A stretch of DNA of 64,000 nt, from positions 1 through 64,000 of the forward strand of contig JACGCK010000042.1 of the NCBI GenBank assembly GCA_014925825.1, given 5' to 3'. The notes under the pieces are model-generated. The model did not search any database and was not told where the DNA came from. It worked only from the letters and a program-made list of their open reading frames with translations. Source of the stretch: Pholiota molesta (lineage: Eukaryota; Basidiomycota; Agaricomycetes; Agaricales; Strophariaceae). Position 1 is the stretch's first letter, and the number at the start of each line of letters is the position of its first letter. Of this stretch, positions 1-10,606 are shown one piece after another. A program made the translations under genes and the position numbers.

Positions 1-3000
1 GCCAGCGCCTCCAGACTGCGCGTTCTTCACCGGGGACGCGCTCTGGGAGATCGCCACGTCGCCCCAGGCCGGAGAGCGGCGTGCGCATGTACTGCTTCCA
101 CACCTCGCGCAGCTCCCGCGAGTCCGCCTCGCGCGCTAGTGACGTCATCGATGACGCATTACCGCCATTGCCACCTGCGTCCAGCGCGGGCAGGTGCAGC
201 AGACCAGATTGCGGGCGCTTCATGGGCATCGGCGTGGACAATCCTGGTTGTGGGCCGCCGCTGGGTCCGAGAAGAAAGGCTGGCCATCGATCGAGAGGCC
301 AGCGATGACATTGGGGTCGTCGAGCGACATCAGTCCAAAAGCCGAGTGCACATCGCCTACATATCAAGATAAAGCAGGTGTCATCAGCAGATTGCAACGA
401 AATACAGTGGAAATGAATGCACACCTTGTCGATCATCGTTGTGCGTCCCATACGCATCACCGCCCGTATCGTTTTCATAGCCTCTGTGTCCATGAGATGA
501 CGACGACGACGAATTGACGGACGAAGTCGAGTTCCTATCCGGTATATTTCCGAGTCGGAATGCAGCCTGCACCACAAAATAATAGAACAAATCGTCAATA
601 ACCGCCTAAACCAAGCCTCAACCGTCGACGAAAAAAAATGAAAAGGAGGTTTTAGAGAAGGCAAAAATGGCACAGAAGCAACGTGCCCAAAGCCAGCGCT
701 ACGCGCGCGCCCGCCGCAACCGCACGCACACCAAGAAAAGACATCTCCGCACCACACGGCGTCTGACGCAACCCCGCCACGGAAACGGCGAAGAATCACA
801 CTGAACGAAAACGAACGGAAGCAAATACAGCACAAAAGCCACAAGAATACAGCGCTCACGGGGTACGTGCGCCACCACGAAAAGGAAGACAGGCCACCCG
901 AAAACAGCGTCAGAGCGGGCACATGGCCCCGTGCCGCATCACGAGCAGCAAAATGAAAACAAAGCCATCCCTCCGTCCGCAGCACCAAAGCCGGCCACAC
1001 GACAGGGGCTTCTCCGGGATGACACGATAATGAAAAAAACAAACAAACGCAACAGCCGGAAGGAAGTGGGAAGGCAGCCAAGAAAGGAAAGACGAAAGAA
1101 ACGAACGACAGCGGCAGAAAGGAAACGGGCAGAAACCGAATCAGAAACCACGCCCACGCACGAAGGCCGCAAATGGGCATGGAGAAACCCCAGAAATAGC
1201 GCATGATAACCATGTCCAACGGCCAGAGAAGAAACAAAGAACATAGCCCGCGAAGCCCTCGAAATCGCCGGCTGCAGAGCCTCCGTGCGCGCACAAACGC
1301 CAAAACACCCAACCTCTCGGAAGGATTCGAACATAGCATCCGACCCTCGAAATCAAGAGAGAGAGAGAAGCCCAAAGCCATCCTCCCATCCCTGAGCCAG
1401 GAAGCAAAAAACCGCCCCGAACACCGAACCTCACCCATCCCACAAACGACATCCCACAAACGACATCCCACAAACGACATCTCGCACAAAGAAAAAAAAA
1501 CATAACAGCCTCGCCCAACAAAAGAAAGAAGCAGCACCGAGAGAAAAAACGCACAGCCCAGAACACCAAAATGAAAACGCAGCAAGAACTTGACAAGAAC
1601 CGCACAAACCGGGGCCCAAAAACAAACGAGCACAACAACCGCCATCAGCCATCCCGCGCTAGAAGCACCCCGCGGCCAGCCAATCGCGCGCGCAGGGACC
1701 CAGACACCCGTGCCCATCCCCTAGAAGCACCATAGTACCCTTCTGCCCAAGATAGCACAACCAACAGAGGATAACACACGAACAGAGCAGAGCACACGCA
1801 TCGCACCCCCTTCCCCACACACCACGCACGGAAACGCCAGCCCAGCCCCCACCGCATCTCGCTGTAGACCGCCTCACGTTACACGTCAGCCACGTTTAGG
1901 CCCGTAACCACCCCAACCAGCCTAAACATTATCGTCCACCCCCGCGGCGTGCGCGCGTACGCCCGCACACGCACGCACGCCATTCCGCCACGTACAATTC
2001 CGCCACATACGCGCGGTGTTGGTGTGATGTGGATGCACGCGATTTACGCGAGTCCGGGGGCTCGCGCAGGGTACACGCAGGGGTACACAGGGGCGCGCGG
2101 CCAGATCGCGCGCACCCAAATGCCTAGAACAGACGGGAAGACAGATCGACAAGGATGCATTTTGGCTGCGCTGCTGCTGCTGCTGCTGCTGCTCGTCGAA
2201 GAAGAAAAAAACAAAATGGCAAAGTGGCAAAGAAGGCGGAAGGGTGACACGCACGCCTTCCAATAAAAAACGCCAAAAAAAGCAGAACCTCCGCAAAACG
2301 CCGTCCTCCAAGAAGCCTCTCCAAAAGGAAACCTCCTCCAAAAGAAAACCTCCTCCAAAAACAAAAACACCAAAAACAAAAAAAAAAGTCAACTCACAGT
2401 CTCATCCTCATACCCCCCCTCCCCATACCGCCCCTGCGCCTGCCCCACCCAACCCCCACTCCTCCCCTCCACACCCCCCTCCTGCGCCGCATAAAAGTCC
2501 TCGCGCCCATACGCATGGTGCAGCGGCGGCGCGAAGCCGTAGCCCTCGGCGTCGAGCGAGGCCCTTCTCTGCCCTATCCCCACCCCCGATGCCTGCCCGC
2601 TGTGCCCGCCGTGCCCGCTGTGCGCGTGCCCTGACGCAGACGACGACGCCGTCCCCGGCCGGCTCTGCACGAGCCCATAGAGCGGCGCCGCATACGCGTG
2701 CGCCGCATTCGACGCCAGCCCCTGGACCGCATTGGCGTTGGGCGCGAACGCGGGCGCGCTGGGGAGCAGGTAGTGCGGTGCGGGGTACGGCATCGCGAGG
2801 TTGGCGTGGTTCATGAGATGTGCGCTTGAGCTGCTGTGGTTGGCGTTGCTGGTGTTGTGGTTGGCATTGGTGTTTGCATTGTTGTTGTGACTGTTGTTGT
2901 TGGCGTTGGCGGCGGGGTGTGAGGGGTGTGAGGCGGCGCTGGGGTGTGAGGTGGCATTATTCAAGCTGGTATTGGGGTGCGGCGGCGGCGGCGCCGGTGG

Positions 3001-4899
3001 GTGCTGCTGCTGCTGCGTTTTATCTATAACATGGGAAGCAAAAAAGGGGGCAAAAAAAAGGGGCGAAAGGAAGTGCGAAAGGAAGAAAGTGCGAAAGGGC
3101 AAACGAAAGTGGAAGGGCGAAGGATAGAAAGAAGGAAGGGCGGCGCACGCAGCAGTAGGAATAGGAGTAGAACAGAACAGAATAAATTAACAACAGAACC
3201 AAGGCGGGTGGGGTGCAGCAGAGAATAAAATAGAACAGACCACACACAGAACCGCATAGAAAAGCAACAGCGAACGAAAAAGAAAGGGCAAAGAAAAAAA
3301 AAACAGGTTTTAGCGCTACGTATACCTAACACTCGGGACAGCAAAGTTCAAATTACCATTGACATGCATCCCCGCCTCCCCACCACCGCGCCGCTGCTGC
3401 AGTTGCTGCTGGTGTTGCTGCTGCGCACGCTGCAGCTGCTGGTGCTGGTGCTGCAGCTGTGCCTGCTGGTGCTGCTGGTGCTGCCGGAGCTGCTGCAGCT
3501 GATTCTGCTGCAGGTGTTGATTCTGCTGTTGTTGTTGATGTTGCTGCTGCTGATGCTGATGCTGTTGTTGCTGATGCACCTGCTGCCCCCCATACCCATC
3601 CCCGTCCTGCGCCTCCCACCCAGCAAGCCACCCCCCGCGCGCATCATACAGCCCGCCCGGCGTAAGCCCCGACCCGCCCGCCCTTGCACCCCCACCGCCC
3701 CCGGCGAACAGCTCCGCCTGCGCACGGTACTTCGCCGCATAGTCCAGCTCCCCCGCGGCCGCGCCGGGCGCAGCGGCGGGGTACAAAGCGGGGAACGCGA
3801 ACGAGTTCGAGTGGTACAGCGTCTCCGCCATCGTCGCCAGCGGCGGCCCCGCGCCGCTCGCTGACGCCCCCGCAGCGGATGAGGGCGGCGGGCCGAGGAG
3901 GAAGTCCTCGTCGTACCCGCCGCGCGGCGGCAGCCCGAGCGCACTTGCCGCCGCGGAGGAGGAGAGGCCGCTGGAGGTGCTCGCGGCGCTGGAGAGCATG
4001 GGCATGCCCGCGGCGAGCGCGGCGGCGGAGGAGAGCAGGGGGCCCCCGGCGGGGGCGGAGGAGGAGGAGGCGGAGGCGGAGGCGGAGGCGGGGGCGGGGG
4101 CGCGCGCGGAGTGCCCGGGGCCGGCGGGCGCCGTCTGGCGGTGGAACTTGACGAACGTGCAGCGGCATTTCCTGCTGACGCATTTGGCTGCGTGCATGCG
4201 GCAACGAGCATGCGCAAGAGGGGCCGAGGACAAAGGATGTGGAATGGTCATGTAAAATGCAAAGATTGAGCGCATATATGCGGTGGAGAGAGGGAAGAGA
4301 ACTCACCGCAGGGGTTGCAGCCGTCGCAGGGGAGGGAGAGCTGGACGCACTGGTCGCAGGCCTGCTTGGAGGTGGTGGCGCGGGACGCGGACGCGGAGCC
4401 CTTCCTGCGCGCCCCGGTATTCGGGAGGGTTTTTCATTTGCATGGCATTTGTTTACGTGGCGCGAAAGCAGGTCACTGCGAATAAAAATGGGCGATTAGC
4501 GATCCGCACTCCACGACCCAAGCCCCAGGCCGCCAGAAGGCCGTAAATGACACCCCCGCCCAGACACGCCCGGAAAAAGGGCAGATAAGCGGAACGGGGA
4601 CCCACCTCCTCGCGAACTGATCGCCGCAATACTGGCATTTGTAAGGGCGGTCGCCCGTGTCTATGGGGGGCAAAAAGAGGAGTGAGCGGAGCGATTGGCA
4701 GGTGGAGTGTTTCTGGGGCGGTGGGGCACCACGCAGACGTACGGGAGCGCATGTGGCGGGCGACGTGCTGGGGGCGCGTGAACGTCGCCTGGCAGACGGG
4801 GCACTTGTGGTCGCCGCCCATCGTTGTGCTGGGACGGACGGGGGTGGTGATGTTCGTGTTGCACGCAACGGGCTGCCTACTTGAATCACCCACCCTCAA
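1..4899 (-). CDS. C2H2 plus Zn2Cys6 transcription factor (RegA/Rsf2-like), 3' end outside window
   Basis: Probable nuclear DNA-binding regulator. Exons read from splice sites and phase: 4899 (or ATG 4821)-4743, 4660-4606, 4475-4307, 4187-about 3326, about 3020-2398, 566-425, 356-<1. Exon 1 carries the first finger (CPVCQATFTRPQHVARH); exons 2-3 join to give the second (CQYCGDQFARSDLLSRHVNKC). Exons 3-4 join to give a Zn2Cys6 cluster starting CDQCVQLSLPC and ending KCVSRKCRC. Then follow a low-complexity Ala/Ser region, a long poly-Gln tract, an Asn/His-rich stretch, and near the left edge a conserved-looking block (LREVWKQYMRTPLSG). C2H2 fingers beside a Zn2Cys6 cluster are known in fungal RegA/Rsf2-type regulators. 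Apparent single-base frame changes occur near 65, 245-255 and 4415-4440. The phase of the 3326/3020 junction is unresolved. The first ATG is uncertain because an acceptor-like CAG lies just before ATG 4821. Confidence 0.85.
1440..1490. repeat. short tandem repeat, 14-bp unit
   Basis: Three copies of a CCCACAAACGACAT-like unit in a row inside the long intron, the last one degenerate. Confidence 0.8.
2170..2193. repeat. (CTG)8 microsatellite
   Basis: Eight consecutive CTG triplets in the long intron of the zinc-finger gene. Confidence 0.85.
3395..3590 (-). repeat. CAG-rich low-complexity tract encoding poly-Gln
   Basis: Imperfect CAG/CAA runs on the minus strand inside exon 4 of the zinc-finger gene. 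They encode Gln with interspersed His and Leu, and the opposite strand reads as an artificial poly-Leu frame. Such Q-rich tracts are common in fungal transcription activators. Confidence 0.85.
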
Positions 4900-7800
4900 T
4901 CCACTATTTTCAAGACGTCACTCTCCCACGCCCCTTGACGACAGCGTCACCTCTCCCGCTCCGTCCCCCACCACCCCCGTAGAACCCTCCCGCCGTGCAC
5001 CCCACCGCCCCCACTGCAGCCCACCTGCCTCTCCCCTGTCCGTGCATCGCGCCCGGTGCCCCCGACGTCGCCCGCCTGCTCCCGCCCACCACCCATGACG
5101 TCAATACATTGCCTCTGTTTGCCCCAGATCCGCTCAGCGGAGATCAAATCTCACCCGAATAAGATCGGACCCCCTGACGTCATGATCTCTACCGCTGCCA
5201 CTGCGCGGCTCGCCCATCAATCATTTGAGTTTTGGGGTCGGTCGCATTTAATTTTACCGTGCGCTCGCGTCGCTCTTTGCAGCGAGTCCCCGCGCTTCCC
5301 CGCGTCGGGGGCGCGCTCGCCAGCGCGACCCACAGCCCTCGCGCGTAGCGGTGTGTCCATGTACCCTCGCATTCAGGAAGCCCACCATCCCTCCCACTAT
5401 CGCCTCATACCCTACCCACGGAGATACACCGCGCACCCCGGAAAATAAAACGCGGGAAAGGCGTGCGTACTCCCTGTCCGTATGTAACGAAGCTGTGCGG
5501 TTATCCTTGGATCGCACTTATCACCTATCGCACCGCGTCCTTTTCGCTGCGGTAGCGCGTCATTACACGCGGGGACGGGCACAGCACCCCGGGTTCAAAT
5601 AACCCATCCCGCCCGCCGCTCCCGAGGCGAGTGTCGTCCCGCCGACCAACCCCCGCCCATCCGAGGGAGAACCCTCCGAACTGTAATTCCTTATCACTTT
5701 TCTCCCACCCCGTCCTTCCTCCCGGCGCCAATCCGCAGCAGCATCAATCAACCTCTCGCATCAGCCGTCTCACCTATCTTATCCGTGAGAAGGGATCCCA
5801 GCAAATCAGATCCATCCCCCTTTCCCATCCATCCTTCTCATCCTATCCAAAACGCTTGATCAGCCCGACCACTCACCGCCCGCGATGCACAGCCAATCCC
5901 CGCGCCGCATCACCCATCTTCCCATCACCCATCGCGCTGTCCAACGCCAATCGCCAGCACATCCAGCGCAAATCACCCCCTCAAATAGACCGCCCCGGAT
6001 TGGCCTGCCCCCTCGGCCCATCGCCGCCCTCCGCAAAACGCGTCCTCCCACGATCCCCCCATCCATTTCTTCTAGCAAGCATCCGTGCTGTATGTGACAG
6101 TTTAAACTAAGCACAAAACAGTTTATTTAAGTTTAGTAACAGTTTAAGTACGTGTATCTAACGCTCTAGACCCGACAATGGCACATATACAAGGCTCACG
6201 GGATAACGCTCGTATGTTTTCGACATACACATTGTGACATAGAGTCTAAACCCTCTACGGCAGCGCACTCCCAGGCCTGCATCCTTCATCGTGTCAATCA
6301 TCCGACGACGCAACGCTAAATAAGTATAGCGGTGTGTTATATTTACCCCCTCCCTATCTTTACACTCTGTACATATGTACATTGACTGTATGATTGACAT
6401 ATGCACACACCTATGTCAGACGAGAGCGAACTAGAATCCCCCCTACTAGCGTGCATTTAATGTCTCGCAGCGTCTTCGCTGCGTACGTTACACCTCATAA
6501 AGAAAAAGAAAAAGTCAATCCACAAATCAAGTACTCTACCTTGCTTCCCGACATAGAATCATCGGCCCCAAATGAGCACGAAAATCCACACAGCATTCGC
6601 TCTACGTACTGGACCACAAACCCAAAATGACGATGACGCTGGCATTCCATGGATTACCAGTGCACCACCATCGTCATTCCAAAGCTACGGTGATTCATAC
6701 GCGGAGCCGAGATGCACACTTGGAAGAGTAGAACAGAAACCTACTGTATTATTGCTGCGCGCCTATTGCATACATCCACACAATTGAATGTCAGCGGATG
6801 AATGACGCGCTGAATGCAAGCATGCATAATCACGCACCAGCATTAGCGCCGACAATGGCGACGCGCGCTTACCGCCAAAATACAACATACTACAGCAGCG
6901 AGCCAGGGCTACTTACGAAACTGGTTCTCTTCCCCCGATCTTTATGATTTGATGTCTATTCAGATCCACTACACGTTGAGGCAATGACGACGGGCAGATA
7001 GCTGGAAGACTGCGCATGACGCGCCCCATGACAAGGGTATCCTAGACCTGACGAAAATATTCTACATACACACACCCTCTCCACTCCAAGCCGGGCAACT
7101 AGCTTTTGCGTGACCCAGCGTGGCTGGCGTGCGTCGGTGTGCAAAAAACGCACGCCGCGCACTACCCGCAGCAGCGCATACCGCCCCAGACCCTGCACAT
7201 CAATCAATCGACACTGACAGCAAAACTGAACCGCCCCGCGCGATCCCGACGCCTTGCCTTCTATGGCAATTCAGAGAGTAAGGCAAGACCCCAGATAAGT
7301 ACTAGCGCGCTGCGCACCTAATACGCGACGTGCAAGTGACAGTAGGTGACAGTGATGCTCTGATAGGCTGCCTCTGATGCTCTGATGTGTTTAACGGTTG
7401 AATAGCGCTCGGGATAAAGGAATAGGCTTCTTCTACATAAGTCGCAACTTCTTTGTCGTGGCTATGGTGACCACAGGTATGACATGGAACATGGACGATC
7501 GATGCACGTCTAGCCCAGCGTGCGTGATCGGCGTTGGAGAACAGACATGGACCGAGGAAACGCAGAGTTAACAGAATCTTATGTACGTAGTAGAGAACAT
7601 AACTATCATGATGACCGATGTACTATGAGGAGGCGAACAGCGGGTTCGTACTGTTTCATCCCCAAAAGTTTATCAGGACGCTCACCGCCTATGCACGGCA
7701 TTCAGTCAACCAGAATATCGGACTGAGCAATAGACAAGCGCGCGAATGGAGAGATCCGAGATACATACATCCCTCCGCCTCACAGACTGAATATAGATGA

Positions 7801-8640
7801 GCGGCTTCTTTGCTCAAGTCGTAACGTCCCATAAGGTATAACGTTGGTCAAATGAAATCAACCACCTAACGCTGACTCCGAACAGAAGTCTACAGAAGGT
7901 TCACTGAGGGAAGCTTAAGGAGATCATATTAATCCTGATGAGATGAAATGACTAACGGGCGCTTAAGCACTTTCCGAACAGAACCTACACTAATGGAAGT
8001 ACTTAGACCGGTACCGCGGTGCCGCATGTCGGAGCATATCATCAGCACCTGCTGTCCTACATAATTCAGCCTCCAACAATGGATCAACAATCCTAAAACA
8101 TTGACAGTTCATAATCAGTCGCACTTCCATAACACAAGTCACAGTTATCTGAATAGCCAGAATAAAGCTCGACTGTTGTTGCGGCCGACCCGACCAGCCT
8201 TGTTTGAGCGCCAGTTTTTGTCCGATTTCTTGTCGATTTCGGCAGCCACTTAAACTTAAAGCCAACGCTTTGAATACCGCTAGACGGTCTGTAATCGCAC
8301 CACATCTAAGTATCTATGATAATGTGTTAGAACATTTTTTATGTTAAAGGCGAGAACCATTGGCAAGCAGCCGTTTTGAGAACAAGGGCCAGATGCCAAA
8401 TCATCATTTAGAGGAAGATAGCTGGAACCGATACAGATATGGGATGGTATTAGATTGCAAATTGGGAACGATAGTTGAAGAAATCGGCCAAGGGCGAGGA
8501 GAGGATGGATGAGCAAAAGTTGGGCAGCATCTCAGCCTTCGAAAGAAGCCTCTATAAACATCAGAAATATTTCTTGATGTAAATATTTCCTCTTTTACGA
8601 TGGACAAATAGATAACATTACCTGGGCTGTGATAGACGAC
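4900..8640. other. intergenic region, no supported gene
   Basis: 4900-6080 is C/T-rich on the plus strand and is probably promoter and leader of the minus-strand zinc-finger gene. 6100-8640 is more balanced in composition and has only short overlapping frames, with no domain, no consistent codon bias and no convincing splice chain. No tRNA or transposon end was recognised. Confidence 0.6.
5096..5182. promoter_or_regulatory. two CRE/ATF-type palindromes upstream of the zinc-finger gene
   Basis: Perfect TGACGTCA octamers lie at 5096-5103 and 5175-5182, about 200-280 bp upstream of the ATG at 4899. This octamer is the binding site of ATF/CREB-type bZIP factors, so a stress or nutrient bZIP input is possible. 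A further half-site-like AGACGTCA is at 4913-4920. Confidence 0.4.
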
Positions 8641-8654
8641 AAGGAGGTATTTGT

Positions 8655-8702
8655 TGAAGTTTTGTAACGTTGATAAACTTCCTTTCCGCAGTGGATCGCG
8701 GA
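8655..8702. repeat. conserved upstream block shared by the three F-box loci
   Basis: The segment before gene A (GTTTTGTAACGTTGATAAAC and the following GCAGTGGATCGCGGAGTTC) recurs in reverse orientation at about 51386-51430 before disrupted copy C, and in weaker form at about 35645-35675 before copy B. It reflects duplication that included 5' flanking or leader sequence. Confidence 0.7.
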
Positions 8703-8815
8703 GTTCAAAATCAGTTCGCTGTCAACTCAGCGGCCTTTGAGCGGCCTTACTTGAATACTTAAGTACTTACTATACTTTTCACCTTTCCCCTCAACGTCGA
8801 CGCCAAAAACTTCAG

Positions 8816-10273
8816 ATGTTTGACGATCTCCTCAGTCAAGCCCTCAGTCTATGGCCTGTTCAACAAGCTGTTCCTCACATGGAGCAAGAGGTCGACCGCC
8901 TCACCCTGCGTTCGGATTTTTCAGGAATGGCTATGTACCAAAGATTGGAGGCTATGTCGCTGACTGGACATCCTCATTCCTTTGAGAACTCAAGTACACC
9001 TATTTCTTGGCAGCTACCCCTTCCATACGACATCCTATTCGACATCATCCATTCTTACCTCCTGGATACGTTGCCTACTCTGCGTAACCTACACGGGACC
9101 TGCAGGAGCCTGACAGCGCTCTGTCGCCCGCTCTGCTTCACAACCATGACTATCACCACGAAAGCTACACAGTTGTCTACCTTCGAGAAATTCGCGACCA
9201 TTCTTAGCGACTCTCCCGACATTATTAGTTACATTCAGAATTTACATATCCTAGATCGTGCCAGGATGCTCGTGAGTGCAAAAGTCATGTCCGATGAAGA
9301 GGAGTGTCTGTGCTACATCCTCACGCGTCGGTATCCCAACCTGAAGCAAATGGAGGTGTCACTCCATGCCAAATGGGTTCTTCTTCCCATCCAAGTTCAA
9401 TATGCGTTCGAACTTTCATTCTCCTTGCCCTTGCTGCAGGCAGTATCATTGGAACACGTCCAAATACCTGCTGATCTGTTGTCGTATCTGCACTCCATAC
9501 CATCCCTCGAGATCCGATGTGAAGTCTTTCCACCATGCGATTATGTCGCCTATCCAAACATGCATTGTACGCCAAAGATGTTGAAATACTCCGACCCCAG
9601 GCAATCCGAGGACGGATTTAACAACATTTTCCTCGCCAACTCAACGCCCCTCCTCTCCAAAATCGAGGATTTGGAAATTCATGCTCCAGCGCGTCAGCTT
9701 AGGCTTTTTCAGGCCCACTTTCAAAATTGTTATCAAACGCTGACGACGCTGACAATGTGTCCCATTCACGAGTCGTCCGATGCGGTTGGGAACGAAAGTA
9801 AGTACCTCTTTGGTCCTGTTCAACGCATACGTACAGCGTCTCAACGGCCCGTATTTTCCAATCCAGCATTCTCTTTAAATCTGGAGAGTCTTTCTCACCT
9901 CAAGTCGTTGGTGCTCTACGCTACCATCTCTAAAGAGTGGAGTACTGGCATTGATCAAAATGCATTCTGGTGGATGCTCGACACTCTACGAACATGTCAT
10001 CAGCCCAGCCTTATTGACAACATAGAAGTCGTAATCCAAGCGGAGGACCTGGAGGACACAAGGAGATGTCCCTGGACAGAGGTGGAGAGAGTGCTTCACC
10101 CTCGTGAAGGATGGCGACGTCTCAAAGAGTTACACATACGCCATAATGTGTCGTGCTGGAGTCAGAGAGAAGAAGGATATGCAGACCGCGTTATTTTGCG
10201 AAAGTTGCCGGTTCTGGCAAGCATGATTTCCGTACGGTTCACAATTTCTTCTCCCTTCTTCTACGCTGGTTAG
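8816..10273 (+). CDS. F-box-like/LRR-type protein, paralogue A
   Basis: About 460 aa, two exons. Intron 9798-9866 (GTAAGT..CAG) is 69 nt, has no stop and keeps frame, so an unspliced read looks like one continuous 485-codon frame; paralogues B and C have an intron at the same place. The N-terminal third holds an F-box-like motif (LPLPYDILFDIIHSYLL), followed by a conserved LCRPL segment and leucine-rich strands. In this family the F-box would recruit Skp1 of an SCF ubiquitin ligase and the C-terminal part would choose the substrate. That role is inferred. Closely related copies lie at 34-35.6 kb and, disrupted, at 40.8-51.3 kb. The start MFDDLLSQAL aligns with the disrupted copy (MFDDFLNQAL). 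Confidence 0.8.
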   Translation: MFDDLLSQALSLWPVQQAVPHMEQEVDRLTLRSDFSGMAMYQRLEAMSLTGHPHSFENSSTPISWQLPLPYDILFDIIHSYLLDTLPTLRNLHGTCRSLTALCRPLCFTTMTITTKATQLSTFEKFATILSDSPDIISYIQNLHILDRARMLVSAKVMSDEEECLCYILTRRYPNLKQMEVSLHAKWVLLPIQVQYAFELSFSLPLLQAVSLEHVQIPADLLSYLHSIPSLEIRCEVFPPCDYVAYPNMHCTPKMLKYSDPRQSEDGFNNIFLANSTPLLSKIEDLEIHAPARQLRLFQAHFQNCYQTLTTLTMCPIHESSDAVGNESKYLFGPVQRIRTASQRPVFSNPAFSLNLESLSHLKSLVLYATISKEWSTGIDQNAFWWMLDTLRTCHQPSLIDNIEVVIQAEDLEDTRRCPWTEVERVLHPREGWRRLKELHIRHNVSCWSQREEGYADRVILRKLPVLASMISVRFTISSPFFYAG

Positions 10274-10606
10274 GATAGCTGTGGATTTGGGGAACATTAT
10301 GCACTTCATATCTCTCGCGTGGTGTGACATCATGGCGCCTCGCTCCTACTTATACGTAGTCGATGTAAGTACCACATTGAGTACAAAGTCAAAAGTGTCT
10401 TCTTCCAGAAGTTATAAGAACAGCCAGATGGACAGAAATTCGAACGTCAGAAGCGGTGAGAATTTCTATTATTTGTACCCACAAAGATATACCCGCAAAG
10501 ATAGAGTATGAAGCAAGACGCATGAAGCATCTGCCCATTTTCCAAATATTTCAAGTACCATATGCCATCCTAAACCTGTAGAAAAGTAACAGATACCCAA
10601 TACCAA

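Larger units (their letters stand above)
567..2397 (-). other. 1.83 kb intron of the zinc-finger gene
   Basis: The donor GTGAGT follows the exon ending at 2398 and the acceptor (TTTTGTGGTGCAG) precedes the exon starting at 566. Both junctions are phase 0 and the following junction (425/356) is phase 1, so the frame holds across. The interior is strongly asymmetric, purine/A-rich on the plus strand and pyrimidine-rich on the transcribed strand. It holds a short tandem repeat and a CTG run. Other introns in the window are about 50-100 nt. A missed small exon inside it cannot be excluded. Confidence 0.6.

Noticed and set aside
1922..2816. Long frames on both strands (for example 2244-2816 plus, 1922-2392 minus)
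   Set aside because: Low-complexity A/C-rich sequence with frames open on both strands. The plus frame lies over the long intron and antisense to a zinc-finger exon.
3364..3864. Plus-strand frame rich in Leu
   Set aside because: It is the antisense of the poly-Gln CAG tract of the zinc-finger gene.
5631..6110. 159-codon plus-strand frame
   Set aside because: C-rich low-complexity sequence with no domain or splice partners; more likely promoter/leader of the neighbouring gene.
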